Assembly (NCBI RefSeq): GCF_024713975.1
Contig: NC_091104.1
Location: 15,705,580-15,769,579 of the forward strand
Length of the DNA stretch: 64,000 bases
Direction: 5' to 3'
Origin: Paralichthys olivaceus
Lineage: Eukaryota > Chordata > Actinopteri > Pleuronectiformes > Paralichthyidae
The translations under genes and the position numbers were made by a program. Every line of letters starts with the position of its first letter. The first letter of the stretch is position 1. A model generated the notes under the pieces. That model ran no database searches and was not told the origin of the DNA. It worked only from the letters and a program-made list of their open reading frames with translations. Positions 51,733 to 63,632 of this stretch are shown one piece after another.

Positions 51733-53031
51733 GGTCTTTTACTCAGGAACCACCCAAGCAAGCTACCTTTTATCTGTGTGAGGCAGCTACTCTGTCAATA
51801 TTACATCAAAACTGTGTGTGGGGGGGGGGGGGGGCAAAACTAAGTAGAGAGATTCTTTATTTGTTGTATTTAAAATGTAATAAGTACTCCGATATAATGT
51901 AAAAAAAATCATGTCTAAATTTGAAAATATTCCTATCATATTTCAGGTTGGAATGTTCATTGTTTTATGTGAAATTTCAATATCATTAATGTGCAATACT
52001 GTTTTGTTTGAATATTTTGTTAACATTGTACATTTTTGTATTTTATAGTTCCCAGTATTTATACAGTTTTCTAAACTCATTTATTACCTTAATCTTTACT
52101 GAGTGTGTATTTCACTATTTCCTTTTTGCTGCTTTTATATAGTAAATTTCCCTAAATTAAACAAATAAAAGGTTTATCTTATCTTATCTTATTTTACCCA
52201 CAACACACAATCTATTATAAAAAGAAGTGTCCTGTAATGTTATGGGAATTAATTATTTGACTTTTAAAATTGCTACTGAAAAACGTATTCATTATCTTAA
52301 CTTTTACTGGGTGTGTATTTCACTATTTCCTTTTTGCTGCTTTTACATAGTAAATTTCCCTAAATTAGTCAAATGAAGGATTACCTTATCTTATTTTATA
52401 CTATCTCATTTTATCCACAACTCATAAACTATTATAAAATATGACTGAAGTGTCAAGTGAAATAGCAAATAAAAAAATGACTTGAGATTTAAATATGTGA
52501 ACTGAGACTTCTAGATACCAGCAGTGAGTGTGATGCTGATTTATTTTATTCCAGTCACTTGAATCCAGCGGTGCAATTGAAAGTTTCCGGGTTTGAGCGA
52601 CAGGATGGCGGCTTGTTTGTCAGTGAAGGCGATGCGCTACTTTCTATTAGTCAAGCTGACAGGAGAGCTACACGTCACAGGAAATCCGCTCCAGTGGATT
52701 TCAGCGTAAAATGCACCCCAGCACGCCAATCGCCATTATCTCTTTATTGTGAAAACCCTAAAAGCTGTCTTACGTTGTAATGTCTGCGGTGTGACTCTTG
52801 ACGCCAGAGTAAGTTCAGAAGTTGGACACGTTTCTCGTGTTTTCCTCTCTGATCACTTGGACGTGGCTGTGACGCGTGTGTCTGAGGTCGTGTTGAGACG
52901 GCTCCTCTTCTCCCGGTGACGCAGGTAACATGTCCGGCGGGTGTGTGCGGTTGTGCAGCGCTTCTTTCTCACGGAGCTGTCGCTAAGGCCTGTCCTCAGG
53001 GTTTATTTCCATCACGAGTCCCCCAACAGAA
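51733..53031. promoter_or_regulatory. Lectin E / nek9 intergenic region with nek9 promoter
   Basis: The start codons of lectin E (minus) and nek9 (plus) are 1.3 kb apart and diverge. It holds a poly-G run at about 51818-51834, an AT-rich tandem duplication at 52083-52455, and a CpG-rich block at about 52800-53030 that is the likely nek9 promoter and 5' UTR. Confidence 0.6.
52083..52455. repeat. Tandem duplication, two units of about 208 bp
   Basis: The stretch from 52083 ('gtgtatttcactatttcc' then 'tttttgctgctttta') recurs almost unchanged from 52291. The sequence after it (TTATC repeats, then 'cacaac' and 'ctattataaaa') is also recognisable in both units. Confidence 0.85.
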
Positions 53032-56000
53032 ATGTCACTGGAGGACTACGAGAGACACTTGGACTCGCTGAATTCGGACCTGGGCAGCGGGTCCGTGGTC
53101 AGCGAGCGATCCGCGTCCTGCACGTTTAATGGCGAGGAGGAGAAGCTGCACTACATCCCCATCCGGATCCTCGGGAGAGGGGCGTTCGGAGAGGCCACTC
53201 TGTACCGGAGGACCGAGGTACGTTTGGGTTTAAGCCCCCAGCTCAGGCTGCTGGGGGGGGGGGGGGACTCACTGTCCTCCATGAAAACTTTGTTGTTAAG
53301 CGTGACGCCGTAGGGCCAGTGGCGGATCTAGGATTTTTCTTAACCAGGGGCCAGAAAGGGGCCACTACTTTCGGGCGACCTCCGGGTAAAATCCAGAGAA
53401 TTGGCTTCAGAGTTTACCCAGAGTTTGTCTTTCACACATGCACAACACAGCAGCAGGTTCTCTGCACAGACACGTTCACAACAGCATGAAATCCTCCACA
53501 TTATTCAGGTAGGAGGTGGAGCAGAGGGGTGCAGCAGGCAGAGGCAGGAAGTGACTTTTTAACTCCACTGTGGAGATCTTATGCTCATGTTTACAGCATG
53601 CCGACACCGTTGACAACTCTTTTTCACCAGGAGCTAATTGTTTTCTTTTAGTTTTTTGTATGTCCCTCGTTAAAGCACCATCGATAATAATGCAGAGGAT
53701 TTGATGCTGTTGTGAACGCGTCTGTGCAGAAAACCTTCCACTGAGTTGTGAATGTGACAGGCAGACTTTGGGTAAACTCTGTAGCCAATTCTCTGAATTA
53801 TATCCGGAGGTCATGTCATGAGATATTTGCGTCTGTCGCGTGTGAGAAGTGTGATCAACCCTCCCACTCACTTGCGGTGAATCCAGCGGGGATCCCCTGC
53901 TGGATTCACAGATTGCCTGGATCCTTACAGACATTATACTAGGAGGCAAGGTAGATAAAGTCTGGAGAAAATACAAAGTCCCGTTCATGTCTGAAAAACT
54001 GCTTAAGGGGCCATTAACATGCCCAACATCCATTACAATTCAGGATTCAGTAAGGTGCACATTTAAGTCATTCCTTGTTTACTGCTGTATAGCTTTGAGC
54101 AAAACAACACATTGTTGAATATATTTTAGAAACTGGTTCTTGTTCAAGCATATTGTGTACTTCAAAAAATCATACAAAATGAAGATTCTTAACAAATTCC
54201 AATTTTGTGTGCCAAGTTTTTGTTCTTTTTAAAAAGGAGAGGGGTACTTCAGGGGCCAGTGCCCTCTGGCCCCACCCCTGAACCTGCCCCTGCATAGGTG
54301 GAAAAGCAAAGCCACCAATCTTTAAATATATTTTGAAAATTGTTCCATGTACAAGAACATTTTGTACTTCAAACAAAGCTTTGAAAATTCTTAACAAATT
54401 GGTATATCCATTGATAGAATCGTCTAGCCCGACGAAGACATGTATCTTCAATGTACCGACAACAACAACATGTCAAGGAAAGATTTTCATGGACAAACAT
54501 TGGGTCTCCCTTTTAGAAATAATGAGAACCTCTTCTCACCTTGAAAACATACATATTTGCCCTGGTGGTGATGGATAGAATGGTCGTTAAATTTTAATGC
54601 TTATATATTGACCACCTTTGTCTCTAAGTCTTGGGAAAACCTGAGGATGTTTTATTTTTTTAGTCGTGTTATTGATGCTGTCAGTCTGGTTTCATTCTTT
54701 CCTTTTTCTAAATAATGGGATAAAAAATAACAAGAATCAATCAATTAATCATCTACAAGAAAGTCTATCCAATTGTGCTAAATGTTTTTTTTTCTGAGTG
54801 TGTCATTGTGATTGACTGTACACCCTGTGTCTGGCAACCTGATTTGCTCCCTGCTCTGCTGTTTCCATACCCCTGTGAGAAATTCTTGAGTGTGAGGAAG
54901 ATAAATGACTCTCCCCCGCCTTCTCTGCTTTATCCTGCCTGCACAGGGGTTTGCAGTCTGTTTGTTTGACCCTCTACCTCCAGCAAACCTATTGTGAACT
55001 CATTAGAAAAATGTCCCCTCTGGCTTCCCTAGGACAACTCTCTGGTGGTATGGAAGGAGGTGGAACTGAACTCGCTCTCAGAGAAGGAGAGCAGAGATGT
55101 CATGAACGAAATCAGCATCCTCTCCATCCTGGAGCACAACAACATCATCGCCTATTTCAATCACTTCATCGATAAAAACACTCTGCTCATTGAGTTGGAG
55201 TACTGCAATGGTAAGATTGGACAGGAACTTAGTGGAGCGTGTACATCCGACAAGGCCTAACACTAATGAAACCGCATTTCAATCAACTAGATCCGGATTG
55301 TTATTTGTATCTGCACACACTCATTGATATTAGTCCCCTAAATGTTCCTTTTTCATCAGGATCTTATGGTGAAAATGTACGAGAATTAAACAAAAAAGCC
55401 TTATCTCATAATGATAAGTAAGAATCCTGGGTCCGCCCCCTTAGTCAAGGTCTATGCCATATTTTAGTTGGTTCTTTCTTCCCCCGAGTCACAAAACAAA
55501 CCAGTGGACAGGAAACACAACCTCTTGGGGGGAGGTAAAAACACAGTGTCAGTGTCTACCCTGCAGATTTGACTGAGATTGGTTTGAATGCTGCTCAGCT
55601 GTGACTGAATGCTTAATGTCCTTGTCATCACAGGAGGAAATCTGTATGATAAAATCAACCAGCAGAAGGGGAAACTTTTCTCTGAAGAGGTACGAGTGCA
55701 ACATTGCAGGCTGTTTATTTCACACAAAGCAGATGGTTATATCCTTTTCCATTTTTTTGAATGGGTTTCCTTAGGTGGTCATATGGTACCTGTACCAAAT
55801 TGCCTCAGCGGTGGCCCACATTCACAAAGCTGGTGTATTACACAGGTTAGATATTCACATGACTTTCTATTTTTCTTTCTAACAAGGATTATATCTTGGT
55901 AATGGAACCGTTTTATTTTTCTTACAGGGACATCAAAACTCTGAACATTTTCCTGACAAAGACTGACCTCATCAAGCTCGGCGACTATGGCCTCGCAAAG

Positions 56001-59000
56001 AAGCTCGACTCTGAGTTTTCAATGGCAGAGACTGTAAGTTGTGATTTTTCCCACCAACATCTTAATCCAGGAGGCTGTGATGTAGTAAATATTACATGAA
56101 TCTTACGCAGTGGTTTTCAATACCCTCTGCACTCCATTATTTTACAGTTCAACCATAAATATTATGAACTTAAATTAACTTTTTTGTGTAAAATATCAAG
56201 ATAAATCGCATCGTCTTTGCATTGTTTATTCTGTGAAATCATAAATGCCAGTACCAATATTTATTTGAAAGGCTCATCCGCGGATTCTATCAGCCAATCA
56301 ATAAATTGGTGGAGATTAAGTGGTTTAGTGTGCATGCTCTTTTTATTTTAGGTGTTACCATATTATTTTGTGAGATTGTCATGAACATTAAATCCAGAGA
56401 AAAGCATGCAAATAACTTTTCACCACTTGGAAGCTGAGGTGAGGTTCTTAAATTCATCACAGTGACATTAAAATCTTACATATCTAAGAGTGAGTGTACA
56501 GTTAATACTCTGTCATTACCTGGTAGAGTTGATCACAGACTGTATCAGGCTGTGAATGTTCACAGACTGAATTTACTTTGCAAGTACTCATCATTGGACA
56601 GTTTTATGGCATAGCTCCTACATCAGCTCAAGATACTAATCATCCTCTTTGCACTTTTTCTCCCTCTGTAAATCCAGTGTGTGGGAACTCCATATTACAT
56701 GTCTCCTGAATTGTGCCAGGGAGCAAAGTACAACTTCAAATCAGACATCTGGGCCATGGGTTGCGTTCTTTTTGAAGTCTTGACTCTTACAAGAACATTT
56801 GATGCAACGGTAAGTTTGCTAGAAATAGATAGATTTTCTGGCATTAATCCGAGAAATTTGATTTGTTTCCTCGGAATGAACTAAATCTGTTTGTGTCCAT
56901 ACAGAACCCTCTGAACCTCTGTGTGAAAATAGTCCAGGGCAACTGGACAATGGATGTGAACTCAGATGTTTATTCGTCTGCATTGATCAAGCTGGTGTAC
57001 GAGTGCCTCGATCAAGTAAGTCAGGGGAGTAATCAGAGGGTGTTCTCTCTAATAGACATAATAGTGCATGCTAATCAACAACCTGGCTTCTGTGAAGAAT
57101 ATCAGAATAACGTTCCTGTGTTCTTTTCATCTCGAAGGATCCTGCAGAGAGGCCTACATCTGAGCAGATTCTGGACCAGCCGTTCATCTCTTGCTGCCGA
57201 AAGTAAGTTGGATGAAAGAAAAATGAAAAAGTTATTTTTATTGTCTTAATAACAAAATCGTATATATTCTGTTGGATGCAATGAATATACAGTCACGACA
57301 CTCATGACAACCTCACTCTCTGTCAGGGAGCTGGAAGAGCGAGTAGCCCTGTTGAATTCAGCAATGAAGAAACCCAAGTAAGTTGTTAACACTTGTTTAA
57401 TATTGTTTAGTGTGAAGTCTCTGAGTTTGTATCACATATCTGATCTGTTTTCCTGGTCGCACTGTAGGCTGAGTACAGTGACCGAAACCCCTGTTGCCGT
57501 GGTGACCACACGTTCAAGGGAGGTGTACTTCTGGGGTGGAGGGAAGTTCACCCCCCAGAAAATGGACACATTTAAAGGAGGCAGTAGTGCCCAGCATGTG
57601 TGTGCAGGAGAGAGCCACTTTGCAGTTGTCACAGTGGAAAAGGACTTGTACACCTGGGCTGTGAGTATCACCCTGGGACAGATTCAATGGATCGGGTTGT
57701 TCTTGTGCTTCACAACAATAAAAACTTTCTCAACTCTGTTTAGAATGTGCAAGGCGGAGGCAAGATGGTGGGCCAGCTGGGGCACGGAGACCAGGCCTCA
57801 TATCGGCAGCCTAAGAGGGTGGAGAAGCTCCAGGGGAAGGCCATCCGACAGGTGGCGTGTGGGGCTGACTTCACTGCCTGTGTCACCGGTGAGTGGAGAA
57901 AGCTTCCAGCGAAAACTTGAGGGGGTAAAAAAAAACCAACACATTTTCTTTAATGGACCTTTCACTGCTGTTTTTACAGATGAGGACCAATTGTACATGT
58001 TTGGGTCAGACTATTATGGCTGCATTGGAGTGGAGGGCGAGATGGGAGTTGAGAGTTTGGAGCCAGTGCTTTTGGAGTTTTTTGAGGAGCGGCCTGTCCG
58101 TCAGGTTTCGTGTGGGGACAACCATGTGGTGGTGCTGACTCAGAGCGGGGAGGTCTACTCCTGGGGCTGTGGAGAGTATGGTACGCAGGATTTCTGCATG
58201 CACTGTTGTTTTAAGCCTCTGCCAGGTTTTTTTTTGCTGTTATAACTGTAGCCAGCAGGTGGAGACAGTGGCCCTTTAAGGTCATGCCAAGTGATCCTTG
58301 TCAAAATTACTATTTTCCTGCTGCAGGGCGACTGGGTCTGGAATGCGAGGATGATTTCGCTTCTCCAATGCAAGTAAGTTAAGATTTTTAGCCTTACTGG
58401 AGCTAGTTCCAAAATCTGATCAAATATTCTGACTTGTAGCTATTTATTTCTAAATGTGTTTTCTGGTTTTCCCAGGTCAAGATCCCTAAAGGTGCCATCA
58501 TCTCTTCAGTGTCATGTGGCAGCAATGGAACCTTCTATTTGACCGAAACTGGCAAAGTCCTGGCATGTGGAAACAATGACTACAACAAGCTGGGTCTGAA
58601 CCAGGGAATCTCCGGTCTCAAAAACCACCCCGGGGAGGTACTGGGTAATACTTAAAGGCAGTAGGCGATTTGTTCGTTTTTACCAGAGGGGGATGAGGAG
58701 GAAGAGCCCAGCAAGTGCTGTTCTTTTTGATTTTATTTGGTTTCAACTAAATAAACTGCAGATCCAACGATTTGCCTAGCAGCACTAACAGACATTTGAT
58801 AAACGCCTATCAAAAGCAGCAGGTGCGTGAGAGAAAAGGCATGTTTGATAAGTGCCATCAGACATTTAATAGGCTCTTATCAAACTCATCCCCTACAAAT
58901 TGCCTATTGTGCTAAGGACTGTCTTCATTTAAAAACTTGATGCAGATGTGTTAATTCTTCAGATATCTTCCTCTTCCTTATCCCACACCAGGGTTACCAG

Positions 59001-59434
59001 GGCACCCCGTACATCACCACGCTGACCTTGGTAAAGCAGCTGTCGCGATTCACGATCCAGGTCATTGCTCCAGGGAAGACCCATACAGCTGCGATTGATG
59101 GTACTGTGGGAAAAGGCCCTTATTTCTACAAATCACCAAAATTGCCACAGTTTCACAGAAACATTATTTCATATGATTTCTGGATTCACAGAACGTGGTC
59201 GTCTGATGACCTTTGGCTGCAACAAGTATGGACAGCTGGGTGTGAAGGACTTTAAGAAGCACCAGGGGGTCCAAGTCCTTCTTGGGCCCTTTGGAGGGAA
59301 GACAGTGAATAAAGTGTCCTGTGGAGATGGATTCACCATTACAGCCACTGAGGGTAAGAACCCATGCACTGCTGCACTGCATTTATGGTAATGACATCTG
59401 TGTGAAAGTGGTCTCAGACTTTCGGGTTCCATAC

Positions 59435-59483
<49 letters not shown>

Positions 59484-59952
59484 ATGCATAAACATATAAA
59501 ATGTGATGGCTTATTTGTTTGGAACAGGCGCAGACCTTTGATACTGTTTGCTTATAATTTTTTTCAGACAATCAAATCTTTGCATGGGGAAACGCTGGAA
59601 ACGGGCGACTTGGGATGCCCGCTGATAAGGGATTTGGTTCAGAGGTCTGTCCTGCCATGCCAAGGCCCATCTTTGGTTCCCTCCATCATGTACCGGACCT
59701 CTCATGTCGTGGATGGCACACCATTATCATTATGGGTTAGTAATCAAGACCCGCACAGTTTACCGCAGCAAGTAGCCAGCTGTCTAATAAACTCATTTTC
59801 CTCTTTGCAGAGAAAGTGCTCAACTCCAAGACTATTCGTTCCAACAGCAGTGGACTATCAGTTGGTACTTGTAAATGCTTTTCTTCCAACATCTGTTTAT
59901 TAATTTATTGTCTTTGCCAGGAGAACAAGTTGCATTGCCTGTGCATTATTAT

Positions 59953-59987
<35 letters not shown>

Positions 59988-61048
59988 AAAGGACTGGGTC
60001 AGGAGGCGTCTACATCCACAGTTGATCTGGACATAGAGCCTGGAGAGACAGAGTGTCGCGACAGGGGTCTTGGAGGAACACGGGAGGCAAATACAGAGGG
60101 GTGCCTCTTTGAGACCCCGATAATGTCAATGACAAGTCAGACTGGGGACAGCTCCTGCCCACTCTGGCTCAGAAAGGTTTGTTTTCATGAAAGCACCAAG
60201 TAAAATAAACATTTAGTTTGAATCATAGGATGGAAACATCAAAGTGGAGACTCACAGTTCTTTAATTCAGCAAGGTTCTCGTCCAACAGGAGCTTGAGGA
60301 TGCAGAGGTCATCCCGATACCGAAAGGCTCTGACCTGTCCACTCCTGACCAGCTCTCTTCTATCTCAGAAAGCGTCACTCTACCTTATGAGGAGCTTAAA
60401 GAGCTGAAGGCTGCAGCAGCAGCTGTCAGCAGTATGAAAGACCTCTCGGTAATGACAACATAGCTAAGTGTTTCAAAGTAAAACTTCAAAATATCTCTGC
60501 CTGTTCCTGTCCGCTCTTGACGTCTCCCTCTGCGTTTGTCTGCACAGACTAAACGAATGACCTGTGATAACATGAATGGAATGGAGGAGACTCGTGTCTG
60601 CAGAAGAGGAGAATCGAGCGTATGCTGCAGTGCTGGTAGAGAAGTCACACAGGTATCAGACCTACACAGTGCTAATCCTAAACTAATAGGAACAAACCAA
60701 CTCCATGATGTTAAACCAAACGCTTTATTTTGCAGCTGCGAGAGACAGTCGCTTGTCAAGAGATGAGGATCCAGATGCTGGAGAAGCAGGTGAAGCTTCC
60801 CTCCCTCTTCAGAACAACTTCAATCCATGTGCATAAGTATCAGCACAGTGTATTCTTCTCATCTCTAGGTCAATGACCAGCAGAAGGAGAACGAGAGGCT
60901 CTGGGCGGCAATCAATTCTTCAGTTCTACGGGAAGCGGGAAGGGACAATAATGGAAACCCTCGCCCCGATCGTGTGCCTGGGGATGTAGGAGGAAGAGGA
61001 GGCGGATTCACAAACCACGGGAGCAGATCTGCAGGGGCCAGCGTGTGA
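53032..61048 (+). CDS. nek9: NIMA-related serine/threonine kinase 9
   Basis: Twenty-three exons: 53032-53217, 55033-55210, 55634-55689, 55775-55845, 55928-56033, 56678-56809, 56905-57015, 57138-57202, 57327-57377, 57468-57660, 57744-57888, 57980-58180, 58327-58373, 58476-58637, 58992-59100, 59192-59353, 59568-59735, 59811-59870, 60022-60176, 60290-60448, 60548-60652, 60736-60789, 60869-61048; total 2856 nt, 951 residues (human 979). Kinase: glycine loop GRGAFGEA (48-55), lysine 70 in VVWKEV, HRDIKTLN (163-170), DYG (183-185, the NEK9 form of DFG), activation segment METC-like followed by [11 protein letters not shown] propeller of RCC1-type repeats follows ([40 protein letters not shown]). 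The C-terminal part has [10 protein letters not shown] and a short coiled coil. NEK9 acts in mitosis upstream of NEK6/7 and at centrosomes. The exon 19 acceptor (60021) is the least certain, and the C-terminus diverges from mammals. Confidence 0.94.
53317..54297. mobile_element. Non-autonomous DNA-transposon-like element with long inverted repeat, nek9 intron 1
   Basis: It begins near 'cagtggcggatctaggat' and ends near 'cccacccctgaacctgcccc'. Internal arms at 53379-53506 and 53685-53810 are reverse complements over about 125 bp with high identity (for example 'cagagaattggctncagagt' and 'gcgttcacaacagcat' regions), separated by about 178 bp. GGGGCCA/TGGCCCC words occur near both ends. The open frames inside are not transposase-like. 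The ends and any target duplication are not certain; a hAT-like assignment is from memory of the terminal sequence. Confidence 0.6.
59435..59479. repeat. (AT)n tract in nek9 intron 16
   Basis: A nearly pure AT run of about 45 bp between the exons ending at 59353 and starting at 59568. Confidence 0.9.
59954..59988. repeat. (TG)n(TATG)n microsatellite in nek9 intron 18
   Basis: The TG run passes into three TATG units and lies about 33 bp before the proposed acceptor at 60021. Confidence 0.85.
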
Positions 61049-63632
61049 ACCTCAACTCGCAGGTTTCTAGATTATGGGAGAAGTGTCACAACTCACAGCA
61101 CATACTAAGTAAACAGCTGGTTAGTTGGAAAGTGAAGGCTCGGTCAGAGGTGCAGTTCACGACGCATCCTCGTGCCCACTCACAACGGTTACATCACGGT
61201 ATACATGTTTGCTTGCACGTACATGTATAATACTTGCACACTTGTGTTCACATGGGTGCAGTGATCTCGCTAAGTTTCTCCACAGGCTGAAATGTTGGCT
61301 GGACTCAACATGAGGCGTTGGACCTTGACACCCTCGAGAGATACACTGATGATGTTTCTCTTCAATGTGAAGGTAAATGTATCGGTGGTGTTAGTGTTGA
61401 TTGTTAGTGACGTCAGCACCAAGGCTTCAGTCCTTTACTGCCTCAGATATACATATTTATCACCCAACAGGCAAAACCAGCTCACGCAAATAGTAAACAA
61501 TTTGCTCACACATCCAAGTTTGATATTTTCTCTACTTTCAGCTGTTCAGCTTGGCAGCCAGTATGTTGTCCACACTCATGTTGGCACAGTCTTCCAATGT
61601 GAAAATACAGCTTTCTTAAATATCACTTTTAACTTCATCTGGGGATCTGAGATTATGAGAACAAAATCACAATATTAATATTAATAGTTGTAATTTTTAC
61701 AAGAATAAATTTGTTATTTAATGAGTGAAAACTCAAAATTTGTGTCATTTAAGAGCGGGAGATCAGAAGTTGGGCCTGTGTCCTGTGTTAAATTGAGGAA
61801 TGTGGAGCATCTTGTTAAGTTATACTTTAGTTTAAGGCCCACAAATAAAGATGTTTTTTGGCTCATCAGCGCCACATTATTTCAAGTATATATCAAGACT
61901 TTGAAATATTGTGCAAGAAACTCGGTCTATTCTTAATAAAAAGAAGAAATTGCTTTTTTGTGGAGGAGGAAATGTTTGGTATTGGTCGACTGCGATGCTG
62001 CCGTTTCTTAGTCTCACAACAAACCGTTGCGATTGGCAGCTGTCAAGATGTTGGATCCAGAAGGAGTGGAACTCCAGCGAGCGCTTTTCAAATTATTCTC
62101 GTAGTATTTGGAATCTTTTCTTCACAATTAAGACTTTATTCCTCGTAATCTCAGAACTTTATTTTCTTCAAGATGGCTCCAATGCTCTGTCATAAAAAAA
62201 CAACACAAAGCCTCTAAAACTGTCATGTTTATCCGACATGTTAGCTATCGCTTTTATCTCATGCAAATATATCATTTTTGAATTTTGCATGTTTTATTAT
62301 AGTATAAATAGAGCATAGAGCATTTGGGTGAAACACGAAACTACTGATTAATTTTTTTACAAGTATGTTACTCCTTTTATTGCCGTTTTTGACTCTTGGA
62401 TTCTCAGCGGTGCAGCACATGTAGGTTTATCTTCATCATGAAAGAACACTTGGAATGTGGACAACATGGTCTTTAAAGCTTTTATCACCTTGCAGCTCTT
62501 TGTTGTTTTTTATTGTACTTTTTTAACCATTTAATCCGTCTTTGGTACTTCCTGAAATGTGTCAGGTGAAGAAAAAAAAAAAAAGCAAATGTGGAAGCAA
62601 ATGTTTTTGCTTTTATTTGAGATCTGCTGATTTTGTTCATTGTGTGCAATTATATGTAAAAACCCTTTTCATCATAATAAAGCTTACAAGCTGATGTCAA
62701 CCTTATAACACTGGCAGTAAAATGCTATGTGAAATACAGAGTGTGCCTTACAAGCCATTGAAACCAAAGTTAGAGCAGCAGTATGACGATGTTGTGCCTT
62801 TATTATACAGTGTGACAGCATGTAATATGTGGTTTATATTGTGGAGATGTAACACTTGTATAAACAAACACTCCTCTGCTCACAGTCCTATTGTTGCCTT
62901 GTGTTAAAGCCATAAATAAAACTTATCAGCTGTCTTTTTCGTGTATATGGTCAATATTTTCCAACAGTGTTATCTACAATACACTGTCGCTATCTCTGAT
63001 AGTTTATATGAACAGATTTAGAGATCAAATTAAAGGCCTGAGAGTGAGGAAACTCTGAGGAAACTAATCTTGGCGTCAGTTCAGGCGAACTTTGTCTTCC
63101 TCCCATTCATTCACATTTCCATCTCCCTCTTCCCACCACTTCTTGCACGCTGATTGTAGGGTGTTTACAATAATCCAATCCAACCAGTGAGCAGACCCTG
63201 GGAGGAGGACCCAGAAGTCTCTTCTGATTGAAGTATGCTTGCACCTGTAATGTCAGCATTTAGACTGAATATCATCAGGTATTAAAGAATATGAAATAAA
63301 CTGCAAAATACACTTGCAAAACCTTTACTAATTTTAAGACTATAAAATGAACACAACCTTCCCAACTATCTTTAATGACTACTTTGATAGTTCTGCACCA
63401 TCAAATTGTAAATGTAACGCCCCTGACTCTGAGCATCACAGATTTTACTCAAAATACAACAAATAAACTATGATGTTTTATTAGTTATTAAATTCTAAAC
63501 TTTTCATTGAAGAATTAAATGCAGAACGTTTTCTTTAGACTGCACTTATCTTTAAAACTACATTTCTGAAGAGTTCAGATGATGCTTTGACAATTTCCCA
63601 TTGGATTTACAAACATAATTTAATCCCTGAAT
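61049..63632. other. nek9 3' UTR and downstream spacer
   Basis: Candidate polyadenylation hexamers for nek9 lie at 61704-61709, 61844-61849, 62676-62681 and 62915-62920. The first would give a 3' UTR of about 0.7 kb and the third one of about 1.6 kb. The rest is AT-rich, without a recognisable gene. Open frames here are short and unlike any family. Confidence 0.55.

Noticed and set aside
53476-54033. 185-codon minus-strand open frame in nek9 intron 1
   Set aside because: It lies inside the inverted-repeat element, shows no transposase motif, and its arms explain the openness.
57403-58245. A single 280-codon protein on the + strand
   Set aside because: The frame reads through real nek9 introns. 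The true product uses three exons here (57468-57660, 57744-57888, 57980-58180) in the frame given by GT-AG joins.
53032-61048. Identity as nek8 instead of nek9
   Set aside because: NEK8 is shorter and ends with the RCC1 domain. Here there is a long post-RCC1 tail with [10 protein letters not shown], and the kinase peptides HRDIKTLN and [13 protein letters not shown] fit NEK9.
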